A stretch of DNA of 64,000 nucleotides, from assembly GCA_964528825.1 (NCBI GenBank), contig CAZGVB010000001.1, positions 1 through 64,000 on the forward strand, given 5' to 3'. Of this stretch, positions 43,938-52,626 are shown piece by piece. The translations under genes were made by a program, and so were the position numbers. The number at the start of each line of letters is the position of its first letter. Within the stretch, counting starts at the first letter, position 1. The notes under the pieces are model-generated. The model worked only from the letters and a program-made list of their open reading frames with translations. It searched no databases and had not been told where the DNA came from. Origin of the DNA: RGIG5612 sp964528825. Lineage in GTDB: Bacteria; Bacillota; Clostridia; Lachnospirales; Lachnospiraceae.

Positions 43938-44085
43938 AGGAAAAAAACAATATAAAGCTGACCGGAATATATTTATCACTTGCTTTGCATTTAATGTATG
44001 ACGGTCAGTTATATGTTGCTTTAAAATGCTTATAAGATATAAAGCGATTCAATTAAAAAAATCTAAATAAAAAGGAGGCAGGACA
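43938..44085 (+). other. Structured 5' leader of mgtE, not a recognisable M-box
   Basis: The leader contains CTGACCG (43958-43964) pairing with CGGTCAG (44002-44008) over a 37-base loop, and GCTTTA...TAAAGC between about 44019 and 44044. An AGGAGG-type site stands before the ATG. The conserved M-box core is not present. The rest of the pcrA-mgtE gap (43728-43903) shows no gene. Confidence 0.35.
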
Positions 44086-45486
44086 ATGGAAGACCGCGTT
44101 AATCTTGATTTTGATGAACTGCAGGATAAGATTCTCGACATGCTCGAAAACAAAAAATATTCTTCCATAAGGAACATTTTCCTTGAAATGAACCCGGCTG
44201 ATATAGCTGAGCTTATGAATGAGCTGCCTTTGAACAAGCTGCCTCTGCTCTATCGTATACTTCCAAAAGAATTGGCGGCAGAAACATTCGTTGAAATGGA
44301 CTCCGACGTCCAAACGCATCTTATTACCAGCTTTTCCGACAGCGAACTTCGTGATGTTCTTGACGAGATATATCTTGATGATACCGTAGATATTATCGAG
44401 GAAATGCCGGCAAATGTTGTGAAGCGTATCTTAGCTAATTCAGACGCAGATACAAGAGCAATGATAAATAAGATCCTTCAATATCCTGATGATTCCGCCG
44501 GAAGCATCATGACTGTGGAGTATGTCAGCCTGCGGAAAAATATGACCGTAGATGAGGCTATAACAAGGATCAGACGTACCGGCGTTGACAAGGAAACAAT
44601 ATATACCTGCTATGTGACAGATTATAATCGTACTCTTCTGGGTGTAATAACCGCAAAAACGCTTCTCCTATCCGAATCTGACGTATTGATCGGAGACATA
44701 ATGGAGACAAATGTTATAACAGTGCATACGCATACCGATAAAGAGGATGTAGCGCAAATGTTCAGCAGATACGACTTTATGGTTATGCCGGTTGTTGATG
44801 ACGAGGGAAGGCTTGTAGGCATTGTTACCGTAGACGACGCTATGGATGTAATGGAAGAAGAGGCAACAGAGGATATCGAAAAGATGGCCGCTATTACTCC
44901 CGGCGATAAGCCATATCTCCAGACGGGGGTATTTGAGACATACAAGCACCGTATTCCATGGCTTATGCTGTTGATGATATCTGCCACATTTACATCTCTT
45001 ATAATCACTAAATTCGAAGATGCTCTTTCTGTATCTATAGTTTTGTCGGCATGCATACCGATGCTGATGGATACAGGCGGCAATTGCGGCGGCCAGGCAT
45101 CCGTAACCATCATAAGAGCATTGTCACTCGGTGATATAGAATTTAAAAATATATTCAGGGTTTTATGGAAGGAATTCAGAGTCGGCATAATCTGCGGATT
45201 GTCCTTAGCCGCCGTGAATTTTTTAAAGATGTTTTTGTTTGGTGTATTCGGATGGTCGGATCTGAGTCTTTCACCGACGAATATACTTATAATGTTTGTT
45301 GTGTCGATATCGCTTTTCTTCTCGGTCATTGTAGCAAAGTTGATCGGATGTATACTTCCGCTGGTTGCTGAAAAAGTCGGATTCGACCCGGCAGTTATGT
45401 CTCAGCCCTTTATTACAACGATCGTTGATGCTCTGTCCTTATTGATATATTCAGGCTTGGCGCTTGCGATACTCAATTTGGCATGA
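44086..45486 (+). CDS. mgtE: Magnesium transporter MgtE
   Basis: A 466-residue Mg2+ channel/transporter. The order is the N-domain of helical MgtE_N repeats (about 1-135, NPADIAELMNELP), two CBS domains (about 140-260, YPDDSAGSIMTVEYVSL and IGDIMETNVITVH) and the plug helix. Five membrane helices follow from about 290, with the selectivity region ACIPMLMDTGGNCGGQAS. Length is normal. CBS domains sense cytoplasmic Mg2+ and close the pore. The long upstream leader with inverted repeats may regulate it. An anchored hydrolase gene follows after 50 bases. Confidence 0.95.
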   Translation: MEDRVNLDFDELQDKILDMLENKKYSSIRNIFLEMNPADIAELMNELPLNKLPLLYRILPKELAAETFVEMDSDVQTHLITSFSDSELRDVLDEIYLDDTVDIIEEMPANVVKRILANSDADTRAMINKILQYPDDSAGSIMTVEYVSLRKNMTVDEAITRIRRTGVDKETIYTCYVTDYNRTLLGVITAKTLLLSESDVLIGDIMETNVITVHTHTDKEDVAQMFSRYDFMVMPVVDDEGRLVGIVTVDDAMDVMEEEATEDIEKMAAITPGDKPYLQTGVFETYKHRIPWLMLLMISATFTSLIITKFEDALSVSIVLSACIPMLMDTGGNCGGQASVTIIRALSLGDIEFKNIFRVLWKEFRVGIICGLSLAAVNFLKMFLFGVFGWSDLSLSPTNILIMFVVSISLFFSVIVAKLIGCILPLVAEKVGFDPAVMSQPFITTIVDALSLLIYSGLALAILNLA

Positions 45487-45536
45487 CATTTTGTCATATA
45501 CGATAAAACCGAAATATAACGCATTCGGAGAAACCT

Positions 45537-46493
45537 ATGAAAAAAAAGAAGCTGCTTATTCCGTTATCAATTCTTGCCGGAACTACGGCCTTGGCCGCCG
45601 GTTCGGTTGTTGTTCTCGGAGAGACATTTTACAATATCGCACTTAAAAATCGAAAAAACCGTCCGTCTATGAGCGTACTTGCAAAAGATAAGACCACACC
45701 TCTTATCCTACAGGGTGATACTCGAAGAGAATGGTGTGACGAAGTAGGCGCAAAAGATATTGCGATAAAATCCTTTGACGGATATTGGCTTCATTCATAT
45801 ATAGCGGAAAATCCCGGTCATACAGATAAATTTGCCATAATATGTCATGGCTATACGTCCAGAGCAAAGGAAATGGGATTTTATGCCGAAAAATTCTACA
45901 AAAAGGGCTTTTCTTGTCTGTTGCCTTCGGCCAGATGTCATGATTCATCTGAGGGAAAATTCATCGATATGGGTTGGCTGCAAAGACTTGATCTCTTAAA
46001 TTGGATAAGTTATCTAAATGAAGAATTCGGCAACCCTCAGATTGTATTGATGGGCGTATCTATGGGTGCGGCCGCTGTAATGATGGCTTCGGGCGAAAAC
46101 CTGCCGCCAAATGTAAAATGTGCAATAGAAGATTGCGGCTATTCCTCTATAAAAGAACAATTCGAGCATACTTTGAAAAATATGGTCCAGATTCCGAAGC
46201 AGCCGATCATGTTTTCAGCTGATCTCGTAACATCCTGTAAGACAGGAATACACCTAAACAGAGACGGATATTGTACCGAACAATTAAAAAAATGCAAGAT
46301 ACCGATGCTCTTTATTCACGGCACAAATGACAGATATGTGCCCTTCTGGATGCTTGATAAAAATTATGAAGCCCACCCGGGAATAAAAGAAAAGTTTGTT
46401 GTTACCGGAGGTTCTCATGCCTCCAATGCATGGCAAGGCGGAGACGCATATTGGGACAAAGTGATGAGCTTCACAGAAAAATTTATAAAATAA
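45537..46493 (+). CDS. Membrane-anchored alpha/beta hydrolase
   Basis: A 318-residue hydrolase with a basic N-terminus and one hydrophobic segment (about 6-28), an anchor or uncleaved signal. The fold motifs are the oxyanion strand IICHGYTSRAKEM, nucleophile elbow GVSMGAAAV, acid HGTNDRYVP and histidine GGSHASNAW. It resembles the YqkD/BAAT-like serine hydrolases of Firmicutes; substrate unknown. It lies 50 bases after mgtE on the same strand. Confidence 0.88.
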   Translation: MKKKKLLIPLSILAGTTALAAGSVVVLGETFYNIALKNRKNRPSMSVLAKDKTTPLILQGDTRREWCDEVGAKDIAIKSFDGYWLHSYIAENPGHTDKFAIICHGYTSRAKEMGFYAEKFYKKGFSCLLPSARCHDSSEGKFIDMGWLQRLDLLNWISYLNEEFGNPQIVLMGVSMGAAAVMMASGENLPPNVKCAIEDCGYSSIKEQFEHTLKNMVQIPKQPIMFSADLVTSCKTGIHLNRDGYCTEQLKKCKIPMLFIHGTNDRYVPFWMLDKNYEAHPGIKEKFVVTGGSHASNAWQGGDAYWDKVMSFTEKFIK

Positions 46494-46533
46494 TATGAAC
46501 CAAATAATGTGATCTTCAGATCATACACACAAA

Positions 46534-46564
46534 AGGAGGCAAGCGAATATATCGCTTGCCTCCT
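46534..46564 (-). terminator. Terminator of the rpsB-tsf operon
   Basis: A perfect 13-bp stem (AGGAGGCAAGCGA / TCGCTTGCCTCCT) with a 5-base loop, followed on the - strand by TTTTGTGTG. It starts 22 bases after the tsf stop. On the + strand there is no T run. Confidence 0.88.
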
Positions 46565-46586
46565 GCTTGATTCAATCCATTTTGTC

Positions 46587-47492
46587 TTATTGCATCTGCT
46601 TTGCAACTTCTTCGGCAAAATTCTCCTGTTTCTTCTCAATACCTTCGCCTGTCTCGTAACGAATGAAGGACTTGATCTTGATATCGCCGACGCTCTTTAA
46701 ATATTGAGCGACGCTCATGCTGGATTCCTTAACATATTCCTGATCAAGGAGGCAAACTTCTTTAAGTTCCTTCTTGATACGGCCCTCAATGATCTTTTCT
46801 ACTATATTGGCAGGCTTGCCCTTCAGAGAATCATCATTTGCAGCCTGAGTTGTGAGGATCTCTTTCTCATGTGCAAGGAATTCGGGATCAACTGTCTCAT
46901 CACTTACATAACGAGGATTAAGAGCTGCGATCTGCATTGCAACATTCTTGATAGCCTCAATGTTCTTGTCTGTATCAGCTGCCTCAGCTTCAACAAGTAC
47001 ACCTATACGTCCGCCGCCGTGAATATATGAGATCAAGAGACCATTTGATTCAATCTTAGCGAATCTTCTGATGCTGATATTCTCACCTATGGTTGCAACC
47101 ATATTTACAACAGCCTCACGTACTGTCTTTGATGGATCGGAAATCCATTTTTCTTCATTCAATCCTTCAAGATCTGATGCATCTGATGCGATTATCTGTT
47201 CTGTAACCTTTTCAACAAAATCGCGGAACTTATCATTCTTTGCAACGAAGTCTGTCTCTGAATTAACCTCAACTGCTACTCCCTTGCCATCCTTTACGGC
47301 AACATTAACAAGTCCCTCTGCTGCAATACGATTTGCCTTCTTAACAGCCTGCGCCTCTCCTCTTTCTCTAAGAGCATCGACTGCCTTATCTATATCACCG
47401 TCACATTCAACAAGTGCGTTCTTACATGCTAAAACTCCTGCACCTGTCAGTTCTCTAAGCTGCTTTACAAGCGCTGCAGTAATCTGTGCCAT
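46587..47492 (-). CDS. tsf: Elongation factor Ts
   Basis: A 301-residue guanine-nucleotide exchange factor for EF-Tu. The N-terminal UBA-like part (LVKQLRELTGAGVLACKNAL) is followed by the EF-Tu-contacting GKGVAVEVNSETDFVAKND and two dimerisation subdomains. The ATG at 47492 is preferred because AAAGGAG lies 9 bases upstream; the ATG two codons earlier is only 3 bases from it. It lies 21 bases after rpsB, the universal arrangement. Confidence 0.97.
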   Translation of the reverse strand: MAQITAALVKQLRELTGAGVLACKNALVECDGDIDKAVDALRERGEAQAVKKANRIAAEGLVNVAVKDGKGVAVEVNSETDFVAKNDKFRDFVEKVTEQIIASDASDLEGLNEEKWISDPSKTVREAVVNMVATIGENISIRRFAKIESNGLLISYIHGGGRIGVLVEAEAADTDKNIEAIKNVAMQIAALNPRYVSDETVDPEFLAHEKEILTTQAANDDSLKGKPANIVEKIIEGRIKKELKEVCLLDQEYVKESSMSVAQYLKSVGDIKIKSFIRYETGEGIEKKQENFAEEVAKQMQ

Positions 47493-47513
47493 GGTCATAT
47501 TCTCCTTTTATTA

Positions 47514-48278
47514 TTATTCTTCTTCGGATGCTGCTTCTTCGATCGCTGCTTCCTCTTCGTTAACTTCCTCTGCAGCCTCTGCTTCCTCGTATGACTCGCC
47601 CTGGTTTGCCTCGATAACAGCATCAGCCATCTTACCTACGATAAGCTTTACTGCACGGATAGCATCATCATTTCCCGGGATAACATAATCAAGCTCATCC
47701 GGATCACAGTTTGTATCACATATACCGATAAGCGGAATATGAAGCTTGTGTGCCTCAGAAACACAGATCTTTTCCTTCTTAGGATCTACGATAAAGATAA
47801 GGTCAGGCAGTTTCTTCATTTCTTTGATACCGCCGATATTTTTCTCAAGCTTATCCCACTCCTTGCGAAGCTCAATGACTTCCTTCTTAGGAAGAACATC
47901 GAATGTACCATCCTCTGACATTCTTTCGATCTCTTTGAGTCTGTTTATTCTGCTCTGAATGGTCTTGAAATTGGTAAGCATACCGCCGAGCCATCTCTCA
48001 TTAACATAGAACATACCGCATCTCTCTGCCTCTGATTTGATAGCATCCTGAGCCTGCTTCTTTGTACCTACGAAAAGAATAGTTCCGCCCTGTGCAGCAA
48101 CATTTGCAACTGCATCAAATGCATCATCGATAAGGCCTACCGTCTTTTGAAGATCAATGATATAAATACCATTTCTCTCGGTATAAATGTACGGTGCCAT
48201 TTTTGGACACCATCTTCTTGTCTGATGTCCGAAGTGTACGCCTGCCTCAAGCAGCTGCTTCATTGAAATAACGCTCAT
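47514..48278 (-). CDS. rpsB: 30S ribosomal protein S2
   Basis: A 254-residue ribosomal protein S2. Family stretches are MKQLLEAGVHFGHQTRRW, NGIYIIDLQKT, FVGTKKQAQDAI, NERWLGGMLTNFKTI, IVDPKKEKICVSEA and IPLIGICDTNCDPDELDYVI. A highly acidic tail of about 25 residues extends the C-terminus, as in many Clostridia. GGAGG stands before the ATG. A near-consensus promoter and a leader of about 100 bases precede it. Confidence 0.97.
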   Translation of the reverse strand: MSVISMKQLLEAGVHFGHQTRRWCPKMAPYIYTERNGIYIIDLQKTVGLIDDAFDAVANVAAQGGTILFVGTKKQAQDAIKSEAERCGMFYVNERWLGGMLTNFKTIQSRINRLKEIERMSEDGTFDVLPKKEVIELRKEWDKLEKNIGGIKEMKKLPDLIFIVDPKKEKICVSEAHKLHIPLIGICDTNCDPDELDYVIPGNDDAIRAVKLIVGKMADAVIEANQGESYEEAEAAEEVNEEEAAIEEAASEEE

Positions 48279-48330
48279 TAATTCTGTACCTCCATGGTTT
48301 TTTCTTCCGCATATCTTTCTTTTGATGGGA

Positions 48331-48348
48331 CCATATCTCTATGGCACC
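48331..48348 (-). other. GNRA-loop hairpin in the rpsB leader
   Basis: On the - strand CCATA-GAGA-TATGG, extended imperfectly by flanking GG and CC, sits in the leader about 50-70 bases before rpsB. S2 represses its own synthesis in other bacteria, so this is a candidate control element; that is inference. Confidence 0.35.
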
Positions 48349-48388
48349 TCCGCCAAAATGGACATGCGTGTTTTTTGCGCTGTCTGAT

Positions 48389-48417
48389 ATTATATGAAAA
48401 CAGAATACGATTATCAA
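48389..48417 (-). promoter_or_regulatory. rpsB-tsf promoter
   Basis: On the - strand TTGATA (48412-48417), exactly 17 bases, TATAAT (48389-48394). This is one of the best sigma-A-type promoters in the window and gives a leader of about 100 bases. Confidence 0.8.
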
Positions 48418-48482
48418 GTGTTTTTATCGCATTTTCGTGTGATTTCGCGTCATTTTTAAATAATTCTGTGTAAGCGAGACGT

Positions 48483-51284
48483 TTAACGCAGATCCCCTTT
48501 ATCTACATCATTTAATTCTCCGCTTATCTTAGACAGATCCTCACCCATTTTGGCCAATTCTTTACTTAGATTGTCCGGAATATTTTTTTTATTGGGTGTA
48601 TGTATTTGAATATTCTCCACACTTTGTGCGCTTTCCGTATCATTATCCATTGCTTTTGTGCTGTCTGTACACTTTTTGTCCGCACGCTTCTTCTCCGCAG
48701 GCTTTTTATCATGGTTTCCTGATGTAACAGCGGGCAGTCCCGATCTGCTGTCAATCTTTGATATCCTGCATTTTGCATGCCTGTTCTTCTTGACCTTTTG
48801 TCTTCCGGCATATTTCTTTATCAAGCATATCAGTATAAAGATAATGATTGATATTATGCTGATAACAATGGCTGCAGCAAATGACGGAGAATGATATTTT
48901 AATGTGATATCGTGAACTCCGCCATCAAGCTCTACCGTGATAAAAGCTCCCTTAAATGATGTATATTCTGTTCTGACTCCATCTACATAAAGCTCCCAGC
49001 CGCTGTAATATGGAACAGACGTATACATAAGTCCGCCGTCTCCCGCATCTATTGTGCCGGAAATATATGTATCCTCCATTATTGTTATATCAAGCATATT
49101 GGAGCCAAGTGTATTCATCACTTCATCAAGTACATCATAATCCATCACTGCCGGATAAAGTGAAATACTCTCCACCTCTTCATCTTCTGAATTAACTGTT
49201 ACCGTATCCCCCGTGACAACATCACCTATATATATGATCTGTTGATTTTCAAGCCCGGAATATGTCTCTTCCGATAATACCGTACCTTCTCTTGATATGA
49301 CGACCTTGGCCGAATCGAGCTTGTCTTTGATATAAATATATCCTCTGCCTGTATCCTGAACAGCATAGGTTGTATATATACCGCTTTTCTCACTGTATAT
49401 TTTAAAAAGGTTTTCGATGCCGACTGCGCTGCTTACGAATCTGTTCTGCATTGAAAACGGGTTATCCCCGGTTGTAGCGATATCGGATACCGAACTGTCA
49501 ACCATGAATCCAAGTGAAAGGCTGTATTTGTTTTCATAAAGATAATAACCGTTTTGCTGTGCGATGAGCGACATTAACCTATCGTCTACCTCTTCATTTG
49601 ACAATTCATACTTTACACTTAACAATGCGCTTGTCAAAGGTGTATGGCCGTAGTATGAAAAAGAATTTGTAGATGACTGCATTCCGAAAAAATCGTAAAA
49701 ATCCGAGATACCTTCAAGTGTAGTGGAAGAAAATTCGGACGCTGATCTGTATCCGAGCCACGCTCCGTCGTTTTTTGTTCTCCTCTTTACTTTTTCTACT
49801 CTATAAAATTCATCGTCATTAATTTCTTCAAGCAGGCAAGTATAATCATAATTATCTGTCATGTATGCCGTTCTGTCGGTGGTAGAATAGCCGGTGACAG
49901 ATGTGTTTATCACAGATTCACCTACAATAATTACAAAAAGAGCTATCACGAGCAATGCCTTCGGTGCTCTTCCGGCTTTTTTCAACATCATCCATATAAA
50001 ATACAAAGCGATGAAAGCAGCACTTATTGTCACCAATTTGATGGAATAATCTTCAGAATCAAAAAGAAGCTGAAGCGCATATACCGACATTATACCTACG
50101 GCTGATGTTATCGCGATCTCTCTATATGTATATCTTTCAGTCTCAAGAAGAGCCTCATAGCCCATACTGAGAACAAGAAATATATAGATAAAAGATTGTC
50201 TGGCAGATAAGCTGTTTGGAAAATGAAAGCCATGCCAGATATATGTAAGAATGTTCATGGCAAAGCTAAACCAGAAAATAATAATAAGTGCAACCTTTCC
50301 GGTCTTTACACGCAAGCTGATCTTTTTTGACAGCATATATAGCGGTACAAGAATGAAAAGAGCCACTGTGCAGTATATATTCGGTATATATCCTTTCAAT
50401 ACGGTCGGCTCAACATTCATAATAGAATGAGATATCATTTCAAGTATATTGAAATAGAATTTAACCGTCGACGGAAAAGAGATATTGCCGGAGGCTGTCG
50501 AGGAAAGATTTACGAATGCCGGAACAATAGTCGCAGACGCCATAAGGCCCGCTAAGACCGAATAAAGCGAAAACCTGCCGAGGCACCTGAAAAAATTATT
50601 TTTTACTTCTGTTCTCTGTTCACAAAGGATCAGATATATGAAATATATCACAAGATATATGCATATCATGATCGCAATATAATAATTGGACAATATCGTT
50701 ATTGCCAAAGTAACCGTATATAGAATTGTTCTTTTTTTCTTTACGAGTCTTTCCAGTCCCAAGATCACAAGCGGAAATAGCACAAGCCCGTCAAGCCACA
50801 TAAGATTCCAACTGTATGCAGCCATGTAAGATGACATAGCATAAAATATACCAAATCCCGCGGATAAAAGATTTTTCTTTCGTGTTCGTTCCTGAAGATA
50901 ATAAGTGAAAAAAGCAGACATAAGACCGGCTTTTAAAATTATAAGCGCAGACATAAATTCCGGTATGTGATCTGTCGGAATAAGAGCCACAAGCCAATAC
51001 AGGGGCGTAGCAAGATAGTATGCATATGTCCCGGGCAGATCCGTCCCGAGTCCTATGTTCCATGTATAAATGAGACTGCCGTCCCCTTTTAATATGCGTT
51101 GAAATTCTTTGAGAAATGTTGCATATTGGTGATACATATCGCTTCTGAGATACATTTCTTCACCGAATGGATAAATGCCTTTGAATGCATAAATACATAT
51201 CAATGCGGCTATAGGTATGATAAATGCAATTATCACGGATATATTTCTTGCAAAAAAATTTTTATTTTTACAGCCTCTGACCAT
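48483..51284 (-). CDS. YfhO family membrane protein (GT-C-like)
   Basis: A 933-residue polytopic protein of the YfhO family, related to GT-C glycosyltransferases. In Bacillus and Listeria YfhO-type proteins decorate lipoteichoic acid or polysaccharides with sugars. Family features are the first-loop EEMYLRSDMYHQYATFLKE, then TWNIGLGTDLPG, about 12 helices to residue 465 and an extracellular beta domain (about 480-800, ending YYSGWELYVDGV). A last helix (about 805-825) follows. A Lys/Asp-rich cytoplasmic tail of about 105 residues is unusual. GGAGGG lies before the ATG; it follows the PrsA-like gene after 33 bases. Confidence 0.9.
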   Translation of the reverse strand: MVRGCKNKNFFARNISVIIAFIIPIAALICIYAFKGIYPFGEEMYLRSDMYHQYATFLKEFQRILKGDGSLIYTWNIGLGTDLPGTYAYYLATPLYWLVALIPTDHIPEFMSALIILKAGLMSAFFTYYLQERTRKKNLLSAGFGIFYAMSSYMAAYSWNLMWLDGLVLFPLVILGLERLVKKKRTILYTVTLAITILSNYYIAIMICIYLVIYFIYLILCEQRTEVKNNFFRCLGRFSLYSVLAGLMASATIVPAFVNLSSTASGNISFPSTVKFYFNILEMISHSIMNVEPTVLKGYIPNIYCTVALFILVPLYMLSKKISLRVKTGKVALIIIFWFSFAMNILTYIWHGFHFPNSLSARQSFIYIFLVLSMGYEALLETERYTYREIAITSAVGIMSVYALQLLFDSEDYSIKLVTISAAFIALYFIWMMLKKAGRAPKALLVIALFVIIVGESVINTSVTGYSTTDRTAYMTDNYDYTCLLEEINDDEFYRVEKVKRRTKNDGAWLGYRSASEFSSTTLEGISDFYDFFGMQSSTNSFSYYGHTPLTSALLSVKYELSNEEVDDRLMSLIAQQNGYYLYENKYSLSLGFMVDSSVSDIATTGDNPFSMQNRFVSSAVGIENLFKIYSEKSGIYTTYAVQDTGRGYIYIKDKLDSAKVVISREGTVLSEETYSGLENQQIIYIGDVVTGDTVTVNSEDEEVESISLYPAVMDYDVLDEVMNTLGSNMLDITIMEDTYISGTIDAGDGGLMYTSVPYYSGWELYVDGVRTEYTSFKGAFITVELDGGVHDITLKYHSPSFAAAIVISIISIIIFILICLIKKYAGRQKVKKNRHAKCRISKIDSRSGLPAVTSGNHDKKPAEKKRADKKCTDSTKAMDNDTESAQSVENIQIHTPNKKNIPDNLSKELAKMGEDLSKISGELNDVDKGDLR

Positions 51285-51317
51285 AAAAACAATCCCTCCA
51301 TGTTGATAAAAAGATCA

Positions 51318-52295
51318 TCAAAGATCCGGCACACTTATCGAATCCCATATTTTATCATTAAATCTGAATTCTACTCTTTCGGCGATCTCATTGTAATATT
51401 CGTCAAATGCCGCCTGTCTGGCATTTGATAATACCTCATTATTGTTTGCTACGGATTCAGTGATCATATAATCTTCTATACATTGTATAACATAAATATG
51501 ATCTGCGTTAACCACAGCCTCACTGAGTTCGCCGTCGACAAGAGCATATGCAACATTTTCAAACGCGTCCGAAATATCGCCTTTTTTCAGGACCTTATTC
51601 ATTACTGGTTCCCAACCGAATGAGCTGCATGCTGTCTCAAAGCTTGTACCGCTCTTGATCTCACTTCTTAGTTCTTCTACTCTGTCAATTGAAACACTTG
51701 AAGGTATATCGACATAATTGATCTTTATAACCTTTGTGTCAGCCTCACTTATTTGCATGTTGATATTCTCAGAAAGTTTGTCATAGACCTTATTATATTG
51801 TGCCTCTTTGGTATATAAAGCTATTGCTGTTTCGAGAGTAATATCATATTTTTCAAGATCATATTTTTCTTTTAGAGCATCGTATGCATCTGTCGCCTGA
51901 GTACGGATCTCGCTTATCTCATCTTCTGTGAGATAAAGCGCCATTTCCGTTGATATAAGACTGCTCGCTGTTATCCTGAGTACCTTGTCCTTTGCACTGT
52001 CCTTGATATAGTCCTTGAGTGTTATATCTCCGATGCTCCTGTACCAGAATATATCATCTTCATCGGCTTTGTAATATTCCTTTACCTGCATAAGATACAT
52101 AATGGCCTCTGCAACAGAGCATTCCTCATCACCGAGTGTAAGCAGTGTTGAGGACGACATACTTCCCGCAAGCTTTATTTCCGAGCATCCGCACATGATA
52201 ACGACCAAAGATATTACAGAAAGAGTCATCACTATTTTTCTTAAAAATGCTTTTTTATACATATTGAAACTTTTTTTTGAAAAAAATTTATACAT
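51318..52295 (-). CDS. PrsA/SurA-like foldase lipoprotein with degenerate parvulin domain
   Basis: A 325-residue exported protein. The N-terminal hydrophobic segment ends VVIMCGCSE, a plausible lipobox with the Cys near residue 35-37. A helical chaperone part (about 60-190) is followed by a parvulin-like domain (about 195-270: ELRSEIKSGTSFETAC, KKGDISDAFENVAYAL, GELSEAVV, IYVIQCIEDY). Members fold exported proteins outside the membrane; the catalytic pocket is poorly conserved here. The start is uncertain: ATG 52295 has a weak GCGGGA and ATG 52262 has none. Probable operon with yfhO. Confidence 0.8.
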   Translation of the reverse strand: MYKFFSKKSFNMYKKAFLRKIVMTLSVISLVVIMCGCSEIKLAGSMSSSTLLTLGDEECSVAEAIMYLMQVKEYYKADEDDIFWYRSIGDITLKDYIKDSAKDKVLRITASSLISTEMALYLTEDEISEIRTQATDAYDALKEKYDLEKYDITLETAIALYTKEAQYNKVYDKLSENINMQISEADTKVIKINYVDIPSSVSIDRVEELRSEIKSGTSFETACSSFGWEPVMNKVLKKGDISDAFENVAYALVDGELSEAVVNADHIYVIQCIEDYMITESVANNNEVLSNARQAAFDEYYNEIAERVEFRFNDKIWDSISVPDL

Positions 52296-52310
52296 TTCCC
52301 GCTTTAACCG

Positions 52311-52339
52311 TTGCTTTTGATAAAAAATTGTGATAAATT
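52311..52339 (+). promoter_or_regulatory. Possible tRNA-Thr promoter
   Basis: TTGCTT (52311-52316), 17 bases, then an extended TG-A-TAAATT (52331-52339). A 6-bp hairpin (TGCCTT/AAGGCA, 52346-52362) would lie in the 5' leader that RNase P removes. Confidence 0.35.
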
Positions 52340-52365
52340 TCTCTTTGCCTTGTGCAAAGGCAGAT

Positions 52366-52438
52366 GCTACTGTAGCTCAGTTGGTAGAGCGCGTCATTGG
52401 TAATGACGAGGTCACCGGTTCAATTCCGGTCAGTAGCT
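52366..52438 (+). tRNA. tRNA-Thr (anticodon GGT)
   Basis: A complete cloverleaf: acceptor GCTACTG/CAGTAGC, D-arm with AGCTCAGTTGGTAGAGC, anticodon stem CGTCA/TGACG with loop TTGGTAA giving anticodon GGT, and T-arm ACCGG-TTCAATT-CCGGT. The discriminator base is T and CCA is not encoded. A run of T follows directly and acts as terminator. Confidence 0.95.
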
Positions 52439-52484
52439 TTTTTTATTATCATTAAATGTTTCACCTATTATATCAATGAACGAA

Positions 52485-52513
52485 TTGTTTTTTGTAAACG
52501 ACGCACATATAAT
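52485..52513 (+). promoter_or_regulatory. Promoter for the aldehyde dehydrogenase gene
   Basis: TTGTTT (52485-52490), exactly 17 bases, TATAAT (52508-52513). The leader to the ATG is about 107 bases and shows no recognised structure. Confidence 0.6.
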
Positions 52514-52626
52514 GATCACTTGTCTTTAAAAATTGCCTTTTAAATAATATCAAAAATGAGCAGCAAATAAAAGACAATGTTGATCTTCATGAATAGACGC
52601 TAAAGCATTTTATGGGGGATATAAAG

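Noticed and set aside
43728..44085. M-box magnesium riboswitch before mgtE
   Set aside because: The conserved M-box core is not present; only generic inverted repeats are seen.
44622..45329. A 235-codon reverse open frame inside mgtE
   Set aside because: Antisense shadow of the CBS and membrane region of mgtE; no ribosome binding site or family features.
47071..47688. A 205-codon forward open frame across tsf and rpsB
   Set aside because: It lies antisense to two certain genes; its Ser/Thr/Ala-rich product reflects their codon use.
52366..52438. tRNA-Thr as the attachment site of an integrated element
   Set aside because: No duplicated 3' end of the tRNA is seen nearby, and the flanking genes are ordinary chromosomal ones.
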